Positions 17,635 through 26,609 of a stretch of 64,000 bases of DNA are shown one piece after another. Position 1 is the first letter of the stretch. Each line of letters begins with the position of its first letter. A program made the position numbers and the translations under genes. Source of the DNA: Arenibacter troitsensis (lineage in GTDB: Bacteria > Bacteroidota > Bacteroidia > Flavobacteriales > Flavobacteriaceae); the NCBI RefSeq assembly GCF_900177645.1, contig NZ_FXAO01000006.1, positions 186,001 through 250,000 on the forward strand. The letters run 5' to 3'. Under the pieces are notes generated by a model. That model was given only the letters and a program-made list of their open reading frames with translations. It was not told where the DNA came from and searched no databases.

Positions 17635-18564
17635 CTACATAAATTTTTGTCGCTCCACCATAAAGGTGTTCATTATCAGGGAGAAACTATCCTTTACATC
17701 CACCTCCACATATTTAATTTTATATTGGGCACATTTTAGTCGTAATTCTGTAAAATAAGACTCCACCTCCTTTTCATAGACTTCTTTTACAGAATCGGCA
17801 TAAAGATCTATATACGTCCCTGTTTCCACATCCAGAAAACGCTTGGGGGTATTTTCAAAATCGAAGGAGTATTCCGTTTCCTTATCCATGATATGAAAAA
17901 GGATAACCTCATGTTTATTGTATTTTAAATGCCGTAGGGCCTCGAACAACTGGGCGTCATCCCCGGAAGATTGAAACATGTCCGTAAAAAGTACAATTAA
18001 ACTTCTTCTTTTTATTTTTTCGGCAATCAGGTGCAAATAAGTATAGGTCTCGGTCTGCTTGGCAGGTTTTGTTTCCTGACTAATCTCACTTAATTTGGCC
18101 AATAACATTTGGTGATGCCTTTCACTACTCTTTTCGGAAGAATAGAAATTATATTGATCGCTATACACACTTAAACCAACCGCATCCCGCTGTCTTTTAA
18201 GTATATTCATCAACGAGGCAATCGCTAAAACCCCGAAACCAATTTTATTGAGATTGTCAAGGCTTAGGGTACCCACCTCCGGATAATACATGGAGGCCGA
18301 ATTGTCCAAGATCATATGACAGCGTAAATTGGTCTCCTCCTCGTAACGCTTGGTATATAACTTATCCGTCTTTGCAAACAGCTTCCAATCTATATGCTTG
18401 GTGCTTTCCCCATTATTATAGATTTTATGCTCGGCAAATTCTGCGGAAAATCCATGAAAGGGACTTTTATGAATACCACTGATAAATCCTTCCACCACCT
18501 GACCTGCCAATAATTCCAGATTCTGGAACAAACTTGCCTTATGTAGTTCGGATTGTAGGTTCAT
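17635..18564 (-). CDS. DUF58 domain-containing protein
   Basis: 309 residues with the typical core of the DUF58 family: GFSAEFAEHKIYNNGESTKHIDWKLFAKTDKLYTKRYEEE, then a von Willebrand A-like fold beginning HMILDNSASMYYPE (a MIDAS-type DxSxS) and FTDMFQSSGDD. These proteins usually partner a MoxR-type AAA ATPase and membrane VWA proteins in an assembly chaperone system. No moxR is adjacent here; the neighbours are tRNA-Asp and thioredoxin. No signal peptide or membrane segment is visible, so it is cytoplasmic. The start at 18564 gives MNLQSELHKASLFQNLELLA. Confidence 0.9.
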   Translation of the reverse strand: MNLQSELHKASLFQNLELLAGQVVEGFISGIHKSPFHGFSAEFAEHKIYNNGESTKHIDWKLFAKTDKLYTKRYEEETNLRCHMILDNSASMYYPEVGTLSLDNLNKIGFGVLAIASLMNILKRQRDAVGLSVYSDQYNFYSSEKSSERHHQMLLAKLSEISQETKPAKQTETYTYLHLIAEKIKRRSLIVLFTDMFQSSGDDAQLFEALRHLKYNKHEVILFHIMDKETEYSFDFENTPKRFLDVETGTYIDLYADSVKEVYEKEVESYFTELRLKCAQYKIKYVEVDVKDSFSLIMNTFMVERQKFM

Positions 18565-18607
18565 TTAGCTAAGATAATGAAGATATTGACTTATAGGAAA
18601 ATAGATA

Positions 18608-18665
18608 CTCCCAAAAATTGGGAGCTCAGATTAAATAAGCTGTATTCAACTCCTGTTTTCAGGAG
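18608..18665. other. Two adjacent hairpins between DUF58 and trxA genes
   Basis: CTCCCAA/TTGGGAG (18608-18624, 3-nt loop) and CTCCTG/CAGGAG (18650-18665, TTTT loop) are two short perfect hairpins. They lie between the trxA terminator and the DUF58 start and could modulate DUF58 expression or add to termination; no function can be assigned. Confidence 0.4.
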
Positions 18666-18694
18666 CTTCCACCTTTTTTTTGGAAATTGGGCAT

Positions 18695-18726
18695 AAAAAA
18701 ATCCCGCTGTTAGCAGGATTTTTTTA
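18695..18726 (-). terminator. Intrinsic terminator of trxA
   Basis: The stem AATCC-GCT/AGC-GGATT with one C-A mismatch and a GTT loop is flanked by A and T runs on both sides, so it can terminate in both directions. It lies 34 bp downstream of the thioredoxin stop. Confidence 0.8.
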
Positions 18727-18759
18727 TTATTTATATTCCCCTTAGGGAATTAGTGCAGG

Positions 18760-19077
18760 CTATAGTAATGCATCAATAGCATCGGTATATACCTTTTTAG
18801 GGGAAACACCAACCTGTCTGTTAACGATTTCACCGTTTTTAAACACCAATACCGTAGGAATATTTCTTACGCCATATTTCGCGGCAAATTCTTGGTTGGC
18901 GTCCACATCCACCTTACCAACAACGGCTTTACCATCATACTCGGTACTAACCTCATCGATAATAGGACCTACCATTCTACAAGGACCACACCATGCTGCC
19001 CAAAAATCCACTACTACTGGTTTATCACTTTTTAAAACTACCTCATCAAAAGTAGCATCTGTTATTTCTAATGCCAT
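18760..19077 (-). CDS. trxA: Thioredoxin
   Basis: 105 residues, the normal length, with the redox motif WCGPC (Cys30, Cys33) in FWAAWCGPCRMVGPI, the cis-Pro loop RNIPTVLVF and the GVSPKK tail. It is a cytoplasmic disulfide reductant recycled by thioredoxin reductase. A TAAATTTG promoter element lies 25 bp upstream and a terminator follows, so it is a single-gene unit. Confidence 0.98.
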   Translation of the reverse strand: MALEITDATFDEVVLKSDKPVVVDFWAAWCGPCRMVGPIIDEVSTEYDGKAVVGKVDVDANQEFAAKYGVRNIPTVLVFKNGEIVNRQVGVSPKKVYTDAIDALL

Positions 19078-19101
19078 GTTTCGTTATTTTTAAATATTAT
19101 A

Positions 19102-19109
19102 CAAATTTA
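19102..19109 (-). promoter_or_regulatory. -7 promoter element of trxA
   Basis: On the minus strand TAAATTTG (19109-19102) matches the Bacteroidota -7 consensus TAnnTTTG and lies 24 bp before the trxA start. No clear -33 TTG was found at the usual distance. Confidence 0.6.
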
Positions 19110-19235
19110 GACAATTATTTTGCCTTTTCCTTACTAAGATTATATTCGTTTTGACTATGGTTAAATTGATAAAACCTATTCTTTTAAGACATGGGCTTTT
19201 GTGGGACATCCAACCATTTAAGCCACTGTAAAACA

Positions 19236-22200
19236 TTAGTTCAATTTGTAATGTACGTCTTTTTCATTAAGCTGTAGGAGTAATTCACTCGATATTTGAA
19301 TTTTTTGTTTTCTAGAGGTCATGTTTACTTTTATCTGCTCCTCCATCTCGTACACCACAAAATTTAAGGGATGATCTCCCTTATGGGAAACCAAAGTATC
19401 CTTTAGGTCCAAAATACTTTCTTCCTTTAATTGGGAGATATCCAACTTAATGGTGAGTTTTTTGGCAAAGGTTTCCATAACGTCCTGCAGCATCATGATC
19501 ATATTAAACTGCATTCTTGGCTCTCCCTTCTTTCCGGTATCCCGGTTCATCCAGCCTTCCCTGACGAACACTTTTACATATGCGAACGAGTTGATCATCA
19601 AGAAATGACGATACTTTAAATACTCTTCCCCGAACATTCTAAATTCAAAGGTATCCGTATAATCCTCCATGGTGAACATAGCCCATCCCTTACCATTTTT
19701 GGAAACCCTATGCTGTACATCCGTAATGACCCCCGCAAAGGAAACCTCCCTATTTACTAAGGCTTCCAAATCATTTAGAGCGGAAAGACTTGCATTGCAA
19801 AAAGCCTTGATCTCGGCATTAAAGTCATCCAATGGGTGACCGGAAATATAGATTCCCACTACTTCCTTTTCCCTTCTTAATTTACCCATAGTACCCCATT
19901 CCTCGCAGGGTGGCACCACAGGTTCCGGAATCTGAACGTCACTTGCCTCACCAAACAAACTTACTTGAGAAGAATTTTCATTCTCCTGAAATTTGGCCCC
20001 GTACTTCATGGCTTTTTCCAAGAAGGTAATTCCATCCCCCTCATCATAAAAATACTGAGCCCTATGGGTATCACCAAAGGAATCGAAGCCCCCGGCCAAA
20101 GCCAGGTTCTCAAAAGCCTTTTTATTCGCCGCCCTGAGATCTATGCGTTTGGCCAGATCAAAAACAGATCTAAACGGCCCGTCTTTCTTTCTATTCTCTA
20201 CGATGGTCTCCACAGCTCCACGGCCAACCCCTTTTATGGCGCCCATACCAAAGCGCACTGCACCAGCGTCGTTCACTGCAAATTTATAGTATGATTCGTT
20301 TACATCCGGTCCCAAAACCTGTAATCCCATACGTTTACACTCTTCCATAAAGAAGGTTACCTGCTTTATGTCGTTCATGTTATTGGACAGTACAGCAGCC
20401 ATATATTCTGCCGGATAATGTGCTTTGCAATATGCGGTCTGGTAGGCAATCCAGGCGTAACAGGTGGAGTGCGATTTATTAAATGCATAAGCCGCGAATG
20501 CCTCCCAATCCTTCCAAATTTTTTCCAACTTATCAACAGGGTGGCCTTTTTCCGAAGCCTGCTTTATAAATTGCGGCTTCATTTTATCCAGGACATACTT
20601 CTGCTTTTTCCCCATCGCCTTACGCAGAACATCCGCCTCACCTTTGGTGAAATCGGCCAGCTTCTGCGAAAGCAACATCACCTGCTCCTGGTACACCGTA
20701 ATCCCATAAGTTTCCGCCAAATACTCCTCACAGGCATCCAGGTCATATATAATTTCCTCGGTACCATGCTTACGGGCAATGAAACTGGGAATGTATTCCA
20801 TGGGACCGGGACGGTATAAAGCGTTCATGGCTATAAGATCCGCAAAAACGGTAGGTTTTAACGCACGCATGTGTTTTTGCATCCCGGGGGATTCATATTG
20901 GAACACCCCAACGGTTTCCCCGCGTTGGAAAAGCTCGTATGTTTTTTCGTCGTCCAAGGGAAAATTCTCCGGATCCAATTCAATGCCGTGTTTGGCCTTT
21001 ACTATTTTTACGGTATCCTTGATCAGGGTCAAAGTTTTTAACCCCAAGAAATCCATTTTTAGCAAGCCAGCACTTTCCACCACCGAATTGTCGAACTGGG
21101 TACAATACATATCGGAATCCTTCGCCAAGGCTACCGGGACGAACTTGGTGATGTCATCGGGCGTAATAATTACCCCACAGGCATGTATACCGGTGTTACG
21201 CACGGAGCCTTCCAAAATATAAGCCTGGTTAAGGGTTTCGGACTCCAGTCCTTCGCCCTCGGAAATAGCCAGCAACTCATTGATCTTGATCAGTTCCTCG
21301 CTATTGAATTTTTCCCTTAGTGTTTTTTCATCGACCCCAATAATCTTTTTCAACTTGGACATGTTGGGAATCAACTTGGCCATACGGTCCGCATCCCCCA
21401 GCGGCAGATCCAAGGCCCGTGCCGTATCCCTAATAGATGACTTTGCCGCCATGGTACCATAGGTGATGATCTGGGCCACCTGATTGGCTCCATATTTATC
21501 AATTACATAGTCCATTACCCTTCCACGGCCTTCGTCATCAAAATCAATATCAATATCGGGCATGGACACACGATCTGGATTAAGGAATCTCTCAAAAAGT
21601 AAATCGTACTTTATAGGATCCAAATTGGTAATCCATAAACAATAGGCAACTGCGGAACCCGCTGCGGAACCCCGACCAGGACCAACGGACACATCCATAC
21701 TACGGGCGGCCCTGATAAAATCCTCCACAATAAGGAAATACCCCGGATATCCGGTCTTCTCAATTACCTTAAGTTCAAAATCGAGTCGCTCATCAATTTC
21801 TGGGGTAATTTCACCATATCTCTTTTTAGCCCCTTCATAGGTGATATGTCGCAAATATTTATTCTCCCCGCGTTTTCCACCATCCAATTTATCCTCTTCG
21901 AACCTAAATTCTTCCGGAATATCAAAAGCAGGCAATAAGACATCGCGGGCCAGGGTAAATGTTTCTACCTTATCTATTACTTCCTGAATGTTGGTAATGG
22001 CTTCAGGAATATCCTTGAACAGGTCCTTCATTTCATCAGAGGACTTAAAGTAATATTCCTTATTGGGCAAGCCATATCGGTATCCACGACCACGACCTAT
22101 AGGAGTGGCCTGCTTTTCGCCATCTTTTACGCAAAGCAAAATATCATGCGCATGTGCATTCTCCTTTTCCAGATAATAGGTATTGTTGGTGGCCACCAAT

Positions 22201-23672
22201 TTTACATTATGCTTTTGGGCAAATTGGATCAATACCTGGTTTACACGGTCTTCATCCTCCTGACCGTGACGCATAATTTCAATATACAGGTCCTCCCCAA
22301 AAGTCTCTTTCCACCACAGCAAGGCTTCCTCTGCCTGGTTCTCCCCAACATTTAAAACCTTACTGGGCACTTCACCATAAAGATTCCCGGTAAGTACAAT
22401 GATATCCTCTTTATATTGTTCTATTACCTTCTTATCTATACGCGGAACATAGTACTTCCCATCCACGAAGGCAATGGACGACATTTTTGCCAAATTTAAA
22501 TACCCATTTTTGTTCTTGGCAAGCATCACTATCTGATACCCGTTATCTTTCTGGGATTTATTGGTATGATCTTCACAAACTTGAAATTCACAACCTATAA
22601 TAGGCGTAATCTCCACCTCTGGTTCCGGAAGTTCCTCCAAGGGTTCTTGCCCTTCTTCCAAGGTTCCATTTTTAGTGGCCTCATAGCGCTTTAAATTTTC
22701 TTCGTTCCTGGCAACAACCCCCTTGTTATGGTTAATGACCCCATTGACAAAATGAAATGCCCCCATCATATTAGCGTGATCGGTCATCGCCACCGCGGGC
22801 ATTTTAGCTTTTGCCGTGGCCGAGATCAAAGCGGGAATGCTGATGGTAGACTGTAGAATGGAAAACTGGGTATGGTTATGGAGATGGGCAAAGTTGGCCG
22901 TTTCCAAAGTGGCCAAGTTTTCCTTTATTTCTTCCTTGGAAATTCCACCTGTATCCTTCTCCCACAAGGCATCGGCTATTTTCTTTGATGCCTTTTTTAG
23001 GTTGATATGCTTTAAACCTATTAATTGTATTTCTTGTGGATTGGCCTCGGAGAAATTCTTAAAATAATCTGGCTTAACATCCAACTGTTCTGCCGAAAAT
23101 TCATTTCTACGGACCAATTCCAAGAAGCAACGGGTAGTTGCCTCCACATCGGCAGTGGCATTGTGCGCTTCTCCAAACGGCTCACCAAACAAGTATTGAT
23201 GTAGTTCCGTTAAGGTCGGCAACTTAAACTTACCACCACGTCCACCAGGAATCTGGCACAGTTGTGCCGTATGCTCGGTACAGGTATCCAATACCGGCAA
23301 TTCCTGAAGCGAATTTTCAACTTGGTACCGATGGAATTCAGCTCCCATGATATTAATGTCGAATCCCACATTCTGACCTACTACAAATTTTGTTTTGGAA
23401 AGTGCTGCATTGAATTTTTCCAATACCTCCCCGATCGGAACCCCTTTTTGCTGGGCCAGCTCCGTGGATATCCCATGAATCTGTTCTGCATCATAGGGAA
23501 TATTAAATCCGTCCGGCTGCACCAAATAATCCTGGCTCTCCACTAATTTACCCATTTCATCATGTAACTGCCAGGCAATCTGAATACATCGGGGCCAATT
23601 GTCGGTATCCGTATAAGGGGCATCCCAACGTTTGGGTAATCCTGTGGTTTCCGTATCAAAAATAAGGTACAT
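19236..23672 (-). CDS. dnaE: DNA polymerase III alpha subunit fused to N-terminal DnaQ-like exonuclease
   Basis: 1478 residues, about 300 more than E. coli DnaE. Residues 1-190 are a DEDDh exonuclease: FDTETTG with Asp6 and Glu8, VGFDINIM with Asp105, and HNATADVEAT with His170 and Asp175. A linker leads to the PHP domain (HLHNHT at 263-268) with a Glu-rich insertion around 320-355. The polymerase core has PGRGSAAGS (665-673) and the catalytic PDIDIDFDD (705-713), followed by a helix-hairpin-helix and OB-fold region. One chain therefore holds synthesis and proofreading. Such fusions are known in Flavobacteriia. It is the replicative polymerase and acts in the cytoplasm with the beta clamp. 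Confidence 0.97.
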   Translation of the reverse strand: MYLIFDTETTGLPKRWDAPYTDTDNWPRCIQIAWQLHDEMGKLVESQDYLVQPDGFNIPYDAEQIHGISTELAQQKGVPIGEVLEKFNAALSKTKFVVGQNVGFDINIMGAEFHRYQVENSLQELPVLDTCTEHTAQLCQIPGGRGGKFKLPTLTELHQYLFGEPFGEAHNATADVEATTRCFLELVRRNEFSAEQLDVKPDYFKNFSEANPQEIQLIGLKHINLKKASKKIADALWEKDTGGISKEEIKENLATLETANFAHLHNHTQFSILQSTISIPALISATAKAKMPAVAMTDHANMMGAFHFVNGVINHNKGVVARNEENLKRYEATKNGTLEEGQEPLEELPEPEVEITPIIGCEFQVCEDHTNKSQKDNGYQIVMLAKNKNGYLNLAKMSSIAFVDGKYYVPRIDKKVIEQYKEDIIVLTGNLYGEVPSKVLNVGENQAEEALLWWKETFGEDLYIEIMRHGQEDEDRVNQVLIQFAQKHNVKLVATNNTYYLEKENAHAHDILLCVKDGEKQATPIGRGRGYRYGLPNKEYYFKSSDEMKDLFKDIPEAITNIQEVIDKVETFTLARDVLLPAFDIPEEFRFEEDKLDGGKRGENKYLRHITYEGAKKRYGEITPEIDERLDFELKVIEKTGYPGYFLIVEDFIRAARSMDVSVGPGRGSAAGSAVAYCLWITNLDPIKYDLLFERFLNPDRVSMPDIDIDFDDEGRGRVMDYVIDKYGANQVAQIITYGTMAAKSSIRDTARALDLPLGDADRMAKLIPNMSKLKKIIGVDEKTLREKFNSEELIKINELLAISEGEGLESETLNQAYILEGSVRNTGIHACGVIITPDDITKFVPVALAKDSDMYCTQFDNSVVESAGLLKMDFLGLKTLTLIKDTVKIVKAKHGIELDPENFPLDDEKTYELFQRGETVGVFQYESPGMQKHMRALKPTVFADLIAMNALYRPGPMEYIPSFIARKHGTEEIIYDLDACEEYLAETYGITVYQEQVMLLSQKLADFTKGEADVLRKAMGKKQKYVLDKMKPQFIKQASEKGHPVDKLEKIWKDWEAFAAYAFNKSHSTCYAWIAYQTAYCKAHYPAEYMAAVLSNNMNDIKQVTFFMEECKRMGLQVLGPDVNESYYKFAVNDAGAVRFGMGAIKGVGRGAVETIVENRKKDGPFRSVFDLAKRIDLRAANKKAFENLALAGGFDSFGDTHRAQYFYDEGDGITFLEKAMKYGAKFQENENSSQVSLFGEASDVQIPEPVVPPCEEWGTMGKLRREKEVVGIYISGHPLDDFNAEIKAFCNASLSALNDLEALVNREVSFAGVITDVQHRVSKNGKGWAMFTMEDYTDTFEFRMFGEEYLKYRHFLMINSFAYVKVFVREGWMNRDTGKKGEPRMQFNMIMMLQDVMETFAKKLTIKLDISQLKEESILDLKDTLVSHKGDHPLNFVVYEMEEQIKVNMTSRKQKIQISSELLLQLNEKDVHYKLN

Positions 23673-23826
23673 AGTGTGGGTTTATGTGATGGGATTGGAA
23701 GTGGTAAAAATAAGGAAATAGCGCATAAAGGGAAAGTGCATTTATCAGGAGTTATCAACGTTACCAAAAGCCGGGAACCAGATGTTTCCATCTGGCTCCT
23801 CTATATTAATCCAAAACTCCGGGACC

Positions 23827-24294
23827 CTACGCTATTCGCTCATGGATATTGGCCACGGTCAATGATGACTTTATGGCGTCCCTATGCCTTTTCAACATAC
23901 TTTCAGTGGATGGCGGAAGTACAACATCCCTATCATTCAAGATCTCATTGTATTCCTCTAGACTTGCCTTTTCCCCACGTTCTACTTCTTCCAACAGCTG
24001 TTCCTTTTCATTGGAGGCCACGGCCGATTTAAGATTCATCCATGCTCTGTGCATATCTCCTTTTAAGCTTCCGACCTTTTCGGGCAATTCCCCATATTGC
24101 AATATTTCACTTTTAAGCTCTTGGGCAAATTCTCCACGTTGTGAGGCCCTATCCTTTAAGAAGGTATTGATCGTTGGATTATCAATTTTATCCATTGCCA
24201 GTTTAAATCCTTTTTCGGCATCATAATTTCTTACCAATAGGTTGTTTAATCCGTTTGAAATTTTTTCTGAATACTTCATGTTATCTCTCTTCAT
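23827..24294 (-). CDS. DUF2383 (PA2169-type) four-helix-bundle protein
   Basis: 155 residues, all helical, with LNNLLVRNYDAEKGFKLAMD at the N-terminus, KDRASQRGEFAQELK, and GSLKGDMHRAWMNLK in the third helix, matching the ferritin-like DUF2383 family that occurs in stress-response loci. The role is not established. Two in-frame ATGs exist (24292-24294 and 24277-24279); the second, MKYSEKISNG, is preceded by AAGAGAGATAAC and may be the true start, giving 150 residues. It stands alone between dnaE and rpsP. Confidence 0.85.
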   Translation of the reverse strand: MKRDNMKYSEKISNGLNNLLVRNYDAEKGFKLAMDKIDNPTINTFLKDRASQRGEFAQELKSEILQYGELPEKVGSLKGDMHRAWMNLKSAVASNEKEQLLEEVERGEKASLEEYNEILNDRDVVLPPSTESMLKRHRDAIKSSLTVANIHERIA

Positions 24295-24457
24295 TTTTAA
24301 TTAGTTATCTTGGGTAGCGACTTTCGCCAACCCTAGTAATAAACTATGATAATTGTACTTAACTCCAAATCCGTAGCCGACTTTAGCCCAAGTTTAACAG
24401 CTTTTCTTAAGAAATGTTAAGCCATTTGCACACATTAATTTAATTTTTGCCCAAATA

Positions 24458-24491
24458 TTTGATTACCACATAAAAAGAAATATTATATTTG
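24458..24491 (+). promoter_or_regulatory. Promoter of rpsP-rimM
   Basis: TTTG (24458-24461) and, 22 bp later, TATATTTG (24484-24491) match the Bacteroidota -33/-7 pattern. The leader contains a small hairpin, GCTTAGG/CCTAGC (about 24497-24514), before the S16 start. Confidence 0.7.
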
Positions 24492-24565
24492 CACCCGCTT
24501 AGGAAGAACCTAGCGAAAAAAAGAATTAATAACCAAGGGTCGGGCACCCTACAAATTAATGTGAT

Positions 24566-25126
24566 ATGCCAGTTAGAATTAGATTACAAAGACACGGAAA
24601 AAAAGGAAAACCTTTTTATTGGGTAGTAGCTGCGGATTCCCGCGCTAAAAGAGACGGTAAATACTTGGAGAAATTAGGTATTTACAATCCAAACACCAAC
24701 CCTGCAACCATAGAATTGGATGTTGACAGTTCTGTAAAATGGTTAGAGAACGGTGCACAGCCTTCCGAAACTGCAAAAAGAATTTTATCTTATAAAGGAG
24801 CACTTTTAAAGCACCATTTATTGGGCGGTGTTCGTAAAGGTGCCTTGACCGAAGAGCAAGTTGAAGAAAAATTCAATGCTTGGTTGGAAGAAAAAGCGAG
24901 TATCGTTGGCTCCAAAGTAGATAGTTTGGCAAAGGCAGAAGCCGATGCTAAAGCCAAGGCCTTGAAAGCCGAGAAAGAGGTAAACGAGAAACGTATGGCC
25001 GCTGCTGCAGAAGCAGAAGCTCCAGCTGCTGAAGAAGAAGTTGCCGAAGAAGCTGCTCCAGAAGCAGTGTCCGAGGATACTGTCGCTCCTGCAGAAGCTC
25101 CTGAAGAGACCAAAGAAACAGAATAG
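24566..25126 (+). CDS. rpsP: 30S ribosomal protein S16 with long Ala/Glu-rich tail
   Basis: 186 residues. The first 80 or so are canonical S16 (MPVRIRLQRHGKKGKPFYWVVAADSR, DGKYLEKLGIYNP). The rest is a family extension: a helical stretch (EEQVEEKFNAWLEEKAS) and then a highly acidic Ala/Glu-rich tail from about 120 to the end. Tails of this kind are common in Bacteroidota S16. It belongs to the 30S subunit. rimM follows after 13 bp, a conserved pairing because RimM helps mature the 30S head. Confidence 0.97.
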   Translation: MPVRIRLQRHGKKGKPFYWVVAADSRAKRDGKYLEKLGIYNPNTNPATIELDVDSSVKWLENGAQPSETAKRILSYKGALLKHHLLGGVRKGALTEEQVEEKFNAWLEEKASIVGSKVDSLAKAEADAKAKALKAEKEVNEKRMAAAAEAEAPAAEEEVAEEAAPEAVSEDTVAPAEAPEETKETE

Positions 25127-25139
25127 CTAATAGAAAACG

Positions 25140-25667
25140 ATGACAAAGGAAGAGTGTTTCTACCTCGGTAAAATCGTTTCCAAACATAGCTTTAAGGGGG
25201 AGGTACTCATTAAATTGGATACCGACGAACCCGAATTGTACGAAAAATTGGAATCAGTATTCGTTTCCCTTGGAAACAATCTGGTTCCTTTTTTTATTGA
25301 AAAAAGTCAACTTCACAAATCCAGCCTTTTGCGAGTGCGGTTTGAGGAGGTTGCCGATGAATCGGACGCCGACAAGGTAATGGGCTCCGAAATATATCTC
25401 CCGCTTAAATTTTTGCCTAAACTAAAAGGCAATAAGTTCTATTACCATGAGGTAATTGGCTTTGCCATGGAAGACAAGGTCCATGGAAATATAGGATTTA
25501 TCCAAAGCGTTAACGACACCACTTCCCAAGCGTTATTTGAGGTTGAAAAGGGCGATAAACAATTACTTATTCCGGTTAGGGATGAAATAATCGTTAAGGT
25601 AGACCGTGAAAACAAGACTATTTTTGTTGACACACCGGAAGGATTGGTAGATCTTTACTTGTCTTAA
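25140..25667 (+). CDS. rimM: Ribosome maturation factor RimM
   Basis: 175 residues with the N-terminal RimM barrel (CFYLGKIVSKHSFKGEVLIK, VRFEEVADESDADKVMGSEIYLP) and the C-terminal PRC barrel (FYYHEVIGFAMEDKVHGNIGFI, LLIPVRDEIIVKVDRENKTI, DTPEGLVDLY). It assists late assembly of the 30S head and binds S19. It is translationally linked to rpsP, sharing its promoter. Length and motifs are normal. Confidence 0.97.
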   Translation: MTKEECFYLGKIVSKHSFKGEVLIKLDTDEPELYEKLESVFVSLGNNLVPFFIEKSQLHKSSLLRVRFEEVADESDADKVMGSEIYLPLKFLPKLKGNKFYYHEVIGFAMEDKVHGNIGFIQSVNDTTSQALFEVEKGDKQLLIPVRDEIIVKVDRENKTIFVDTPEGLVDLYLS

Positions 25668-25883
25668 ACACCCCCCATATTAATTTACCCCCAGTTCTAA
25701 AACGAGCGATAATTTTACCTATCTTTCTTTATTGCATTTCTTATTGATTGGTTCAAACACAAAAAAACTTTACCCATTGGATTTACATGGGCAAATTGTA
25801 TGTTAAAGGAACCAGACCAAGGCAGTGCAATACTTACACGGCAATAACTATTCAGTATTCACCAGATTATTTTATGCGTTAAA

Positions 25884-26471
25884 ATGATTCATCCCAAAAC
25901 AGAATTGCAATTCATCAACAAGGAGATTGGCTATGGCGTAGTAGCCACAGAATTTATTCCTGCCGGAACCATCACCTGGGTATTTGATAAGTTGGACCGC
26001 GAATTTAGCCCGGCCGAATTGGAAACCCTGGAACCTATTTATCAGTCCATATTGGACACCTACACCTTCAGGGACAATAAGGGAAGATACGTGCTTTGCT
26101 GGGACAATGCCAGATACGTAAACCACAGTTTTAACTCCAACTGCCTTACTACGGCCTATGACTTTGAGGTGGCCATACGGGACATCCATGTAGGGGAACA
26201 ACTAACGGACGACTATGGATATCTAAACATTCCACAACCGTTCAGGGGAATTGACGAAGGTACAAGACGAAAGATTGTATATCCAGATGACCTTTTAAAA
26301 TATTACAAAGTATGGGACAAAAAACTGCAACTCGTATTTCCAAAAATCCCAATGCTGGACCAGCCCTTAAAACCCTTGATTCCTGCTAACCTATGGAATT
26401 TGATAAGTTCTATTTCAGCAGGTGAAAAATTAATGGACTCCATTAAAAACAACTACTACAACGGGGTTTAG
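25884..26471 (+). CDS. SET-domain protein
   Basis: 195 residues forming a small SET methyltransferase-like domain. The N-terminal strand is IGYGVVATEFIPAGTITWVFD. The SAM/substrate knot motif reads NHSFNSNC (about residues 76-83), and the second reads GEQLTDDYGY (about 105-114), where the Tyr is the usual catalytic residue. No post-SET cysteine cluster is evident, and it is shorter than eukaryotic histone methyltransferases. Its target in a bacterium is unknown; protein lysine methylation is the expected chemistry. It stands alone between rimM and the sulfatase, with 216 bp upstream. Confidence 0.85.
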   Translation: MIHPKTELQFINKEIGYGVVATEFIPAGTITWVFDKLDREFSPAELETLEPIYQSILDTYTFRDNKGRYVLCWDNARYVNHSFNSNCLTTAYDFEVAIRDIHVGEQLTDDYGYLNIPQPFRGIDEGTRRKIVYPDDLLKYYKVWDKKLQLVFPKIPMLDQPLKPLIPANLWNLISSISAGEKLMDSIKNNYYNGV

Positions 26472-26609
26472 TGTTTATTACGACCCTCCCTAGCCTGCAC
26501 CGTTAAATGTTTGTTTTCGGCACTTTCAGCTATTAGGGCATAACGTTTCAAAATATTATTTTAGCTTTATCAAAATCTGTACTACAGACATTCATTTAAA
26601 ATTAAAATA

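Noticed and set aside
19431-23546. Plus-strand open frames opposite dnaE
   Set aside because: None has family motifs or a promoter; the fused polymerase on the minus strand accounts for the region.
24790-25187. Minus-strand Ser/Ala- and Leu-rich open frames opposite rpsP
   Set aside because: They are shadows of the repetitive Ala/Glu codons of the S16 tail.
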